Shown here: positions 1-5,361 of the stretch, piece after piece
Layout of the letters: every line of letters starts with the position of its first letter
Numbering within the stretch: the stretch's first letter is position 1
DNA from: Frankiales bacterium
GTDB taxonomy: Bacteria > Actinomycetota > Actinomycetes > Mycobacteriales > SCTD01
DNA: 5,361 nt
Direction: 5' to 3'
Assembly (NCBI GenBank): GCA_004299215.1
Contig: SCTD01000120.1
Coordinates: 1-5,361 of the forward strand
Translations under genes and position numbers: made by a program
The notes under the pieces: model-generated
The model's input: the letters and a program-made list of their open reading frames with translations, nothing else
Database searches by the model: none
Told to the model about the DNA's origin: nothing

Positions 1-1245
1 GTAGACGCCGGGCTGGGTGTCGGAGACGTCGAGCCAGCTCTGGCCGTACTTCACCCGCTCCGGGTGCTGGGAGTTGTAGGCGCGGATGTCGCTCAGGGTG
101 CGTACGCCGCTCGCGAGGGGGCCGGCCTCGGCCGCGAGGTAGGCGTTCAGGCCGGTCTTGAACTCGTTGGGGATCTCGGCGATCTCGGTCAGCCCGACGA
201 CGCCGAGCGCGTCGTACTCGTCACCGCCGGCGACCAGCTCGGCGCCGAGCGACGCCAGCGCCTCGAGAGCCTCGTCGAAGAGCTGGTCGCCCTCCGCAGC
301 GGAGGAGTAGCCGAGCCGCACGCCCTCGAGCGACGCGCCCGAGAGCGCCTTCAGGTAGTCGGTCCGCGTCGACGAGGCGGTCGCCGGATCGCGCGGGTCG
401 GGTCCCGCGACGGCCGACAGCACCGCTGCGGCGTCGGTGACGTTGCGGGTCATCGGGCCGACGACGTCGAAGCTGTGCGCGAGCGGGATGACCCCGGCGC
501 CGCTGACCAGGCCGTGCGTCGGCTTCACGCCCACGAGCCCGTTGACCTCGCTGGGCGACAGGATCGACCCGGAGGTCTCGCTGCCGAGCGTCGCCGCCGC
601 GAAGGCCATCGACCCGGCCACGCCGGAGCCCGACGAGGAGCCGGACGGGTCGCCGAGCGCGTAGGCGTTCAGCACCTGGCCCCCGAGGCTGGAGTAGCCG
701 TTCGGCATGCCGATCGCCATCCAGTTGGCGAACTCCGACAGGTTCGTCTTGCCGAGGATCACCGCCCCCGCGGCCCGCAGCTGCGACGTGACGTGCGCCT
801 CGACCCTGGGGATGTTGCCCTCGAGCGCGATCGAGCCGGCGGTGGTCGGCACGGTGCGGGTGCCGATGTTGTCCTTGAGCAGCACGGGGATCCCGTGCAG
901 CGGACCCCGCACCTTGCCGGCCTTGCGCTCCCGGTCACGCAGGGCGGCCTCGGCGAGCGCGGTGGGCGACAGGGCGCGGACGCTGTTCGTGGGCTTGTCG
1001 TACGCCCGGATGCGCTCGACGTACTGCGTCGTCAAAGCGCGGCTGCTGAGCCGGCCGCTCGCCATCGCGGCCTGCAGTTGCGTGACCGTCGCGGTCTGCA
1101 GGTCGAGCCCGGCGATGCGTGCCCGGCAGTCGGCTGCCGGCGAGCCGACCGGCCCGGGGGCGGCCGGCGCCGCGACGGAGGGAGTGACGGCGACGCCGGC
1201 CACGACGAGCACGGCCGCGGCAGCGGTGAGGCGGAGGGTGCGCAT
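1..1245 (-). CDS. Secreted amidase-signature family hydrolase, C-terminus cut by window edge
   Basis: Hydrolyses a carboxamide or peptide-amide bond; the substrate is unknown. The visible 415 residues begin with a Sec-type signal peptide: MRTLRLT, a hydrophobic stretch to about residue 20, then SVAAPAA with likely cleavage near residues 26-29, so the enzyme acts outside the membrane. The amidase-signature Ser-cisSer-Lys triad is complete: Lys124 in LLKDN, Ser203 in GDPSGSSSGSG and nucleophile Ser227 in GSETSGSI. The 24-residue spacing between the two serines matches GatA and peptide amidase. VGVKPTHGLVS (238-248) and the GPMTRNVTDAA segment (263-273) are also typical. Secreted relatives are roughly 500 residues or longer, so about 100 residues probably lie off the left edge. 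The ATG at 1245 gives a clean signal peptide, but no good Shine-Dalgarno precedes it; an AGGAGG lies about 30 nt upstream, too far to use. It is divergent from the operon at 1323. Family assignment is secure; peptide amidase versus general amidase is not resolved. Confidence 0.93.
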   Translation of the reverse strand, partial: MRTLRLTAAAAVLVVAGVAVTPSVAAPAAPGPVGSPAADCRARIAGLDLQTATVTQLQAAMASGRLSSRALTTQYVERIRAYDKPTNSVRALSPTALAEAALRDRERKAGKVRGPLHGIPVLLKDNIGTRTVPTTAGSIALEGNIPRVEAHVTSQLRAAGAVILGKTNLSEFANWMAIGMPNGYSSLGGQVLNAYALGDPSGSSSGSGVAGSMAFAAATLGSETSGSILSPSEVNGLVGVKPTHGLVSGAGVIPLAHSFDVVGPMTRNVTDAAAVLSAVAGPDPRDPATASSTRTDYLKALSGASLEGVRLGYSSAAEGDQLFDEALEALASLGAELVAGGDEYDALGVVGLTEIAEIPNEFKTGLNAYLAAEAGPLASGVRTLSDIRAYNSQHPERVKYGQSWLDVSDTQPGVY

Positions 1246-1268
1246 GGGGTCAGGTTCGACGACGTGGG

Positions 1269-1303
1269 GGAGGCCTCCTGCCGGGCCTGGGTAGGGTCCG
1301 GAC
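1269..1303. promoter_or_regulatory. Two short palindromes in the divergent spacer (possible operator)
   Basis: The 77-bp spacer between the amidase and ligase starts contains a perfect 10-bp palindrome, GGAGGCCTCC (1269-1278), and a perfect 8-bp palindrome, GTCCGGAC (1296-1303). They flank or touch the -10 candidate at 1292. A regulator bound here could control both directions. Short GC palindromes are common by chance in DNA of this composition, so this is a weak suggestion. Confidence 0.2.
1292..1297 (+). promoter_or_regulatory. Candidate -10 element for the ligase-hydrolase-transporter operon
   Basis: TAGGGT fits the actinobacterial TAnnnT -10 pattern and would place the transcript start near 1303-1305, leaving a leader of about 20 nt that includes the Shine-Dalgarno at 1314. 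No convincing -35 hexamer is found 17-18 bp upstream, where the sequence is GGAGGC-like. It is the best candidate in the spacer but weak. Confidence 0.28.
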
Positions 1304-1313
1304 ACCGCACATC

Positions 1314-1318
1314 GGAGG
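1314..1318 (+). promoter_or_regulatory. Ribosome binding site fixing the GTG start at 1323
   Basis: GGAGG lies 4 nt upstream of the GTG at 1323. The spacing is slightly short, but it is the only strong Shine-Dalgarno in the region. It supports GTG as the start, which also gives the N-terminus usual for the family, a few residues before the LGVEWEL motif. Confidence 0.7.
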
Positions 1319-1322
1319 CCCC

Positions 1323-2513
1323 GTGAAGATCGACTTCAACTCGTCGCCGCGCTCCAGCCTGGGCGTCGAGTGGGAGCTGATGCTCGTCGACCGCGAGACC
1401 CGCGGCCTGACCAGCGGCGCTACCGAGATCCTGGCCGCGCTGTCGCCCGAGGGCGAGCACCCCACGGCGAAGCACGAGCTGCTGCAGTCGACCATCGAGG
1501 TCATCACCGGCGTCTGCGGCACGGTGAGCGAGGCGACCGCCGACCTGCAGCGCACGCTGGAGCAGGTCACGCCCCTCGCAGAGGCGCGCGGGCTCGGGCT
1601 GATGTGCGCCGGGTCCCACCCGATCACCAACTGGCGCACGCAGCAGATCAGCGACAACCCGCGCTACGCCAAGCTCGTCGACGACATGCAGTGGCTGGCC
1701 CGCCGGATGCAGATCTTCGGTGTGCACGTGCACGTCGGCGTGCGCTCGCCGGACAAGGCCATCGCCATGGTGAACGCGCTGCAGCAGTACATCCCGCACT
1801 TCCTCGCGCTGTCCGCCTCGTCGCCGTACTGGGCGGGGACGGAGACCGGCCTGGCGTCCGCCCGCTCCAAGGTCTTCGAGGGGCTGCCGACGGCCGGCCT
1901 GCCGCAGCAGGTCGAGGGCTGGGCCGGCTTCGAGCGCTACATGGAGACGCTCATCAAGACGCACACCATCGCCTCCATCAAGGAGGTCTGGTGGGACATC
2001 CGTCCGCACCCGGTCTACGGGACGGTCGAGCTGCGCATCTGCGACGGCCTGCCGACGCTCGCCGAGGTGGGCATGGTCGCGGCGCTGTCGCAGTGCCTGG
2101 TCGAGATGATGGACCGCGAGATCGACAAGGGCTACACGCTGCCCACGCCCAGGCGCTGGGTGACGCAGGAGAACAAGTGGCGCGCGGCGCGGTACGGCCT
2201 CGACGCACGCATCATCGTCAGCGAGGACAGCACCCAGCCGGTCGCCGAGGCGCTCGCCGAGCTGGTGCAGGACCTGCGTGCCACGGCCGAGCGGCTCGGC
2301 TGCGTCGAGGAGCTGCTGAGGGTGCAGGAGGTGCTCGACGGCGGCGCCTCCTACCAGCGGCAGCGCGCGGTGGCGGCGGCCAGCGGCGGTGACCTCACCG
2401 CCGTCGTCGACAGCCTGCTCGCGGAGTTCGTGCACGGCTCGCCGATCGTGCTGCCGGCGCGCGACTCGAGCGCCGTCCTGGGCGATCAGGGCGCGGCCGG
2501 GGCCGTCTCGTGA
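1323..2513 (+). CDS. YbdK-like glutamate-cysteine ligase homologue (GCS2 family carboxylate-amine ligase)
   Basis: Expected to be a cytosolic ATP-dependent enzyme joining a carboxylate, classically the gamma-carboxyl of glutamate, to an amine. Its 396 residues align along the length of E. coli YbdK (about 372 residues) as I recall that sequence. Landmarks in order: LGVEWELM (13-20) with the acidic pair E16/E18, AGSHP (96-100), the His-rich FGVHVHVG (132-139), LSASSPYW (163-170), WDIRP (224-228), GTVELRI (233-239) and NKWRAARYGLDA (284-295). The last 20 or so residues are a low-complexity Ala/Gly tail. It is first in a three-gene operon and overlaps the next gene by 4 bases (GTGA at 2510). YbdK-type proteins have only weak glutamate-cysteine ligase activity in vitro, and actinobacteria normally use mycothiol rather than glutathione, so the true substrate is open. 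EgtA (ergothioneine pathway) is a more distant relative, and no other egt gene is present here. Family secure; substrate unknown. Confidence 0.92.
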   Translation: MKIDFNSSPRSSLGVEWELMLVDRETRGLTSGATEILAALSPEGEHPTAKHELLQSTIEVITGVCGTVSEATADLQRTLEQVTPLAEARGLGLMCAGSHPITNWRTQQISDNPRYAKLVDDMQWLARRMQIFGVHVHVGVRSPDKAIAMVNALQQYIPHFLALSASSPYWAGTETGLASARSKVFEGLPTAGLPQQVEGWAGFERYMETLIKTHTIASIKEVWWDIRPHPVYGTVELRICDGLPTLAEVGMVAALSQCLVEMMDREIDKGYTLPTPRRWVTQENKWRAARYGLDARIIVSEDSTQPVAEALAELVQDLRATAERLGCVEELLRVQEVLDGGASYQRQRAVAAASGGDLTAVVDSLLAEFVHGSPIVLPARDSSAVLGDQGAAGAVS

Positions 2514-3691
2514 CGCCGCAGGCCGTCAGTGACGGCTGGCTGGCCGAGCACGCCGACGAGCTCGTCGCCTGGCGCCGGGACCTGCACGCCCACCCGGAGC
2601 TGGGCAACCAGGAGCACCGCACGACCGCGGTGCTCGTCGAGCACCTGCGCGCCGCGGGTCTCGCTCCCAAGGTCCTCTCCCGCGGCACCGGCGTCGTCTG
2701 CGACGTCGGCACGGGCGAGGCGCCGATCGTGGTGCTCCGGGCCGACATCGACGCGCTGCCCCTGCAGGACGAGAAGCTGGTGCCCTACCGGTCGACGATC
2801 CCCGGGCTGTGCCACGCCTGCGGGCACGACGTGCACACGACCGCGGTGCTCGGCGCGGGACTGGCGCTGGCTCAGGTCGCGGACTCGCTGCAGGGCACGG
2901 TGCGGCTGGTCTTCCAGCCGGCCGAGGAGCAGATGCCCGGTGGCGCCCTCGACGTCCTCGCCGACGGCTGGATGGAGGGCGTCGCGTCGGCCTTCGGGCT
3001 GCACTGCGACCCGGCCCTCGAGGTGGGCCGGGTCGGGCTGAAGTCGGGCGCGATCACGGCCGCGGCCGATGCGCTCGAGATCGTGCTGACCGGCCCGGGC
3101 GGGCACACCTCCCGCCCGCACAACACGGTGGACCTGGTGCACGTGCTGTCGACGATCGCGACCGGTCTGCCCGACGCGCTGGGCCGGCTGGTGGACCCGC
3201 GCGCGGGGCTCTGCCTGGTCTGGGGTCACATCTCGGCGGGCGTCGTGCACAACGCCATCCCTCGTACGGGCACGCTGCGCGGCACCCTGCGGGTGCTCGA
3301 CAAGGACGCCTGGCACGGCGCGCCGCAGATGGTGCAGCGGCTGGTGGACGGGCTCGCCGCGCCGTACGGCGCGCACGCCGAGGTCCGCTACCAGCGCGGC
3401 GTCCCGCCGGTCGTCAACGACCAGTCCGCGACGACGCTGTTCGCCGCGGCCGTACGAGGAGCGCTCGGCCCGCACGCCGCCGTCCCGACCCTGCAGTCGC
3501 TCGGGGGCGAGGACTTCGCGTGGTACCTCGACCACGTCCCGGGCGCCATGGCGCGACTGGGGGTCAAGCCTCCCGGCCAGGAGCATCCGCACGACCTGCA
3601 CCAGGGCACCTTCGACGTCGACGAGACGGCGCTGCCCGTGGCCGTCAAGGTGCTGGTCGCGCTCGCCTTCGCCGCCCTGTCGGCGGCGTGA
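2510..3691 (+). CDS. M20D-family metallo-amidohydrolase (aminoacylase/hippurate hydrolase-like)
   Basis: A cytosolic di-metal amidohydrolase that cleaves N-acyl or conjugated amino acids; the acyl group is unknown. The 393 residues fit the usual M20D length of 380-440. RADIDALPLQDE (77-88) is followed by CHACGHDVHT (101-110) with expected metal ligands C104 and H106. QPAEE (136-140) carries the presumed general base E139 and ligand E140. H165 in GLH is the next ligand, GGHTSRPH (197-204) carries the lid-domain histidine, GGEDFA (332-337) follows, and H364 in DLHQGTF is the last ligand. The positions match the plant IAA-conjugate hydrolase ILL2 pattern to within one residue, and nothing is missing, so it should be active. 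The GTG start sits inside GTGA overlapping the upstream stop, with no strong Shine-Dalgarno of its own, implying translational coupling to the ligase gene. It could equally be named hippurate hydrolase, N-acyl-amino-acid hydrolase or an AmiA/AmiB-type protein. Confidence 0.93.
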   Translation: MTPQAVSDGWLAEHADELVAWRRDLHAHPELGNQEHRTTAVLVEHLRAAGLAPKVLSRGTGVVCDVGTGEAPIVVLRADIDALPLQDEKLVPYRSTIPGLCHACGHDVHTTAVLGAGLALAQVADSLQGTVRLVFQPAEEQMPGGALDVLADGWMEGVASAFGLHCDPALEVGRVGLKSGAITAAADALEIVLTGPGGHTSRPHNTVDLVHVLSTIATGLPDALGRLVDPRAGLCLVWGHISAGVVHNAIPRTGTLRGTLRVLDKDAWHGAPQMVQRLVDGLAAPYGAHAEVRYQRGVPPVVNDQSATTLFAAAVRGALGPHAAVPTLQSLGGEDFAWYLDHVPGAMARLGVKPPGQEHPHDLHQGTFDVDETALPVAVKVLVALAFAALSAA

Positions 3692-4662
3692 CTCCAGCAC
3701 CCTGGCGCATCTGGACGGCGCTCTGGCTGGTCTACATCCTGTGGGGGTCGACCTACCTCGGCATCAAGTACACCGTCGGGTCGCTGCCACCGCTCGCGTC
3801 GGCCGCTCTGCGCTTCGCCGCGGCCGCCCTGCTGCTCGCCGGCTGGCTGGCCGTCCGGCACGGTCGCCAGGGGTTTCGCGCCACGAGACGGCAGCTGGTC
3901 AACGCCGCCGGCATCGGCCTCGTGCTCCTCACCGGGGCCAACGGGACCCTGGTGATCGCCGAGCACCGGGGCCTGCCGACGGGGCTCGCAGCGCTGATCG
4001 TCGCCGCTGTCCCGCTCTGGGTGGTGCTGCTCCGGGCGGGGACCGGTGACCGGCCGGCCGGGCGCACCCTCCTGGGCGTCGCGATCGGCTTCGTCGGCGT
4101 GGCCGTGCTGCTGCTGCCCGGCACCCGTCCCGAGGGGGTGGCGCTCGCTCCGGCGCTGATGGTCCTCGGCAGCAGCCTGCTGTGGTCGCTGGGTTCCTTC
4201 GGCGTCGGGAAGCTCTCGTTGCCGCCCGATCCGCTGATGGGCACCGTCATCCAGATGCTGGGCGGGGCAGCAGGTCTCGTCGTCGTGGCGGTCGTGACCC
4301 GCGAGGACCCGGCCTTCGGGGACGCGGAGCTGTCGTCGTGGCTGGGGCTCGCCTACCTCGTCGTCTTCGGCTCGATCGTCGCGTTCACGGCCTACTCCTG
4401 GCTGCTCCAGGTCGCGCCCGTCAGCCAGGTCGCGACGTACGCCTACGTGAACCCGGTCGTGGCGGTGATCCTCGGCGCGCTGTTCATCGGGGAGGAGATC
4501 GGACCCGCGACGGTCGTCGGCGGTGCCATCACCGTGCTGGCCGTCGCGGTCGTGGTGTCCGAGGAGGGCCGCCGTCGCAGGGCGCGCGGCCTGGAGGTCC
4601 CGACCGACGCGCCCTACACGCCCGAGGACCGGCAGGGGCGGGAGCGGAGCTCGCGGACGTAG
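3688..4662 (+). CDS. EamA/DMT-superfamily transporter (YedA-like), 10 TM
   Basis: An inner-membrane carrier of the drug/metabolite transporter superfamily. Relatives export amino acids, cysteine-pathway metabolites or drugs; the substrate here is unknown. The 324 residues contain two EamA repeats with about ten hydrophobic helices near 8-28, 34-56, 70-91, 96-117, 127-144, 150-170, 182-203, 217-238, 244-266 and 272-290. WGSTYLGIKYTV (19-30) at the first helix and the APVSQVATYAYVNPVVAV segment (243-260) are hallmark YedA/EamA sequences. A basic stretch RRRRAR (295-300) follows the last helix, consistent with a cytoplasmic C-terminus. The GTG at 3688 overlaps the M20 stop as GTGA with no clear Shine-Dalgarno, so translation is probably coupled. 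The frame is open far upstream, but that part is antisense-like Arg/Ala/Gly-rich sequence inside the M20 gene and is not protein. The final 15 codons overlap the convergent cyclotransferase gene. Confidence 0.92.
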   Translation: MTPAPWRIWTALWLVYILWGSTYLGIKYTVGSLPPLASAALRFAAAALLLAGWLAVRHGRQGFRATRRQLVNAAGIGLVLLTGANGTLVIAEHRGLPTGLAALIVAAVPLWVVLLRAGTGDRPAGRTLLGVAIGFVGVAVLLLPGTRPEGVALAPALMVLGSSLLWSLGSFGVGKLSLPPDPLMGTVIQMLGGAAGLVVVAVVTREDPAFGDAELSSWLGLAYLVVFGSIVAFTAYSWLLQVAPVSQVATYAYVNPVVAVILGALFIGEEIGPATVVGGAITVLAVAVVVSEEGRRRRARGLEVPTDAPYTPEDRQGRERSSRT

Positions 4663-5066
4663 TCGTCCGGCGCGCCTGCGGCCTCCGCCGCGTCGGCGAG
4701 CACCCCCAGGTAGCGCGCGGACGGCAGGCCGCCTTCGTACCCGTCGAGGACGTAGACCCACGCCAGCTTCTCGCCCTCCAGCGTCTGCACCCGGACCCGC
4801 AGCTTGCGGTAGAGACCGGTGTCGGCGCCCTCCCAGGCGTCGAGCTGCTCGGCGTCGGCGTCGGTCATGTCGTAGAGCCCGACGAAGACGTGCTCGCTCG
4901 GCTCCTCGACCAGCGTCGCGAGCGATCCCTCCCAGCCGAGGTCCTCGCCGCCGAAGGTGAGACGCCACCCCTCCAGCCAGCCGGTGCCGGCGACGGGGGA
5001 GTGGGGGCAGCGACGGTGCATCTGCTCGGGGTCGAGGTTGCTGCCGTACGCCGCGTAGAGCGTCAT
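4614..5066 (-). CDS. Gamma-glutamylcyclotransferase-family protein (GGCT/AIG2-like)
   Basis: The family releases 5-oxoproline from gamma-glutamyl amines or peptides in the cytosol; the substrate here is not known. The 150 residues are a normal length. Near the N-terminus is AAYGSNLD (5-12), the substrate-binding loop that marks the fold. LDAWEGADTGLYRK (75-88) carries E79, the best candidate for the catalytic glutamate, and YVLDGYEGG (105-113) lies in the second half. The frame is open to an ATG at 5129, but the ATG at 5066 is chosen: it puts YGSN at the usual position, and a TACTCT -10 motif sits 7 nt upstream, as in leaderless genes. The longer version would run across the divergent lpdA-like start. 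Its 3' end overlaps the transporter gene tail to tail. Substrates could include gamma-glutamyl-amines or a product of the nearby GCS2 enzyme; that link is inference. Confidence 0.88.
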   Translation of the reverse strand: MTLYAAYGSNLDPEQMHRRCPHSPVAGTGWLEGWRLTFGGEDLGWEGSLATLVEEPSEHVFVGLYDMTDADAEQLDAWEGADTGLYRKLRVRVQTLEGEKLAWVYVLDGYEGGLPSARYLGVLADAAEAAGAPDDYVRELRSRPCRSSGV

Positions 5067-5073
5067 GCGGCAG

Positions 5074-5079
5074 AGAGTA
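5074..5079 (-). promoter_or_regulatory. Candidate -10 element for a leaderless cyclotransferase transcript
   Basis: Read on the minus strand, TACTCT (a TAnnnT match) is followed by 7 bases and then the ATG at 5066. That spacing places transcription initiation on or next to the A of the start codon. No Shine-Dalgarno lies between them, which agrees with leaderless translation, common in actinobacteria. No clear -35 hexamer is seen. Confidence 0.5.
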
Positions 5080-5094
5080 GCGAGCAGCGGGTGC

Positions 5095-5100
5095 GGGAGG
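5095..5100 (+). promoter_or_regulatory. Ribosome binding site deciding the quinone reductase start
   Basis: GGGAGG ends 9 nt before the ATG at 5110 and directly abuts an in-frame ATG at 5101. The spacing suits only the second ATG, so MTRIAIIGGG is chosen as the N-terminus rather than MAGMTR. Confidence 0.7.
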
Positions 5101-5109
5101 ATGGCAGGC

Positions 5110-5348
5110 ATGACGCGCATCGCCATCATCGGAGGAGGCCCTGCGGGCTACGAGGCTGCGCTGGTCGCGGTGCAGCTCGGCGCGGAGGTGACCCTGATCG
5201 ACCGCGACGGCATCGGCGGGCAGTGCGTGCTGGCCGACTGCGTGCCGTCCAAGACCTTCATCGCCACGAGCGAGGCGATGACGGCCTTCTCGCACGCGGA
5301 GCGCGTCGGCATCCGCACCGATGGCGGTGAGCACCGCGCCGTCGGTGC
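5110..5348 (+). CDS. lpdA: LpdA-type NAD(P)H:quinone dehydrogenase, N-terminal fragment
   Basis: An FAD-dependent flavoprotein disulfide reductase-family enzyme. Its closest recognisable relative is M. tuberculosis LpdA (Rv3303c), which reduces quinones with NAD(P)H. Only about 79 codons of an expected 460-490 are present. The N-terminus is a Rossmann FAD-binding motif, GGGPAGYEAA (8-17), with the ribose-binding acidic residue D31 at the end of the second strand (TLIDRD). The redox-site region is GGQCVLADCVPSK (36-48), with cysteines C39 and C44 in CxxxxC spacing. The DCVPSKTF signature favours the LpdA group over the E3 lipoamide dehydrogenases, which usually read CxxxGCIPSK. The frame stays open to the window end, but the last four codons (DRKS) and the final base of codon 80 derive from sequencing adapter and should be dropped. 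It is divergent from the cyclotransferase gene across 43 bp. Confidence 0.88.
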
Positions 5349-5361
5349 AGATCGGAAGAGC
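5349..5361 (+). other. Untrimmed Illumina TruSeq adapter (artefact)
   Basis: The last 13 bases read AGATCGGAAGAGC, exactly the common prefix of the Illumina TruSeq adapters, ending flush with the window. A chance match to a 13-mer at one fixed place is about 1 in 67 million, and contig ends are where read-through adapter survives assembly. The genomic sequence should be taken to end at about 5348, with one or two bases of uncertainty. Confidence 0.95.

Noticed and set aside
64..1326. 420-codon plus-strand open frame across the amidase region
   Set aside because: Arg/Gly/Ala-rich with no recognisable motif. The minus strand here encodes an amidase with signal peptide and complete catalytic triad.
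1250..1657. 135-codon minus-strand open frame upstream of the amidase, considered as a separate regulator gene
   Set aside because: Ser/Arg/Pro-rich, motif-free and antisense to the conserved N-terminal half of the GCS2 ligase.
1032..2435. 467-codon minus-strand open frame antisense to the ligase gene
   Set aside because: Low-complexity Arg/Leu/Ala/Asp-rich translation without motifs. It overlaps the full GCS2 gene and the start of the amidase, so it is a compositional shadow.
2809..3687. 293-codon upstream extension of the transporter frame
   Set aside because: The extension reads as Arg/Ala/Gly-rich nonsense inside the M20 gene. The membrane protein begins naturally at the GTG at 3688, which forms a GTGA overlap.
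2486..3700. 404-codon minus-strand open frame antisense to the M20 gene
   Set aside because: It almost exactly mirrors the M20 coding region, has a low-complexity His/Arg/Val-rich translation, and the plus strand carries every M20D catalytic motif.
5067..5129. Upstream ATG at 5129 giving the cyclotransferase 21 extra N-terminal residues
   Set aside because: It would cross the divergent quinone reductase start and its Shine-Dalgarno. The added residues are not typical of the family, and the ATG at 5066 has a well-placed -10 motif.
3388..5334. 648-codon open frame on the minus strand across the transporter and cyclotransferase genes
   Set aside because: Its translation is Arg/Ala/Gly/Asp/His-rich with no domain signature and lies antisense to well-supported genes. 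Long false frames are expected at this GC content.

Overview
This 5,361-base window is very GC-rich and densely coded, with GTG starts, 4-base GTGA gene overlaps and an apparently leaderless gene. Together with the protein families present (a YbdK-type GCS2 ligase, an M20D amidohydrolase and an LpdA-type quinone reductase next to a gamma-glutamylcyclotransferase) this points to a high-GC actinobacterium. The genus cannot be named from the sequence alone. The right edge looks like a contig end: the last 13 bases are exactly the Illumina TruSeq adapter prefix.

Layout from left to right. Positions 1-1245 (minus) hold most of a secreted amidase-signature hydrolase whose C-terminus lies off the left edge. 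A 77-bp divergent spacer (1246-1322) follows, with a Shine-Dalgarno site, a weak -10 candidate and two short palindromes. Positions 1323-4662 (plus) hold three genes joined by two identical 4-base GTGA stop/start overlaps: a YbdK-like glutamate-cysteine ligase homologue, an M20D metallo-amidohydrolase and a ten-helix EamA/DMT-family transporter. This is almost certainly one translationally coupled operon. Convergent to it, and overlapping the end of the transporter gene by 49 bp, is a gamma-glutamylcyclotransferase-family gene (4614-5066, minus). Divergent from that, after 43 bp, is the 5' part of an LpdA-type flavoprotein NAD(P)H:quinone reductase (5110 onward, plus), cut by the contig end.

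The theme is amide and gamma-glutamyl bond chemistry. One enzyme is expected to form an amide from a carboxylate and an amine using ATP. Three others (secreted amidase, M20 hydrolase, cyclotransferase) cleave amides, and a small-metabolite exporter sits with two of these enzymes in the coupled operon. The joint substrate cannot be read from sequence. No mobile element, CRISPR array, RNA gene or defence system is visible. All six genes belong to recognisable families, so novelty lies in the arrangement rather than in any unknown protein.
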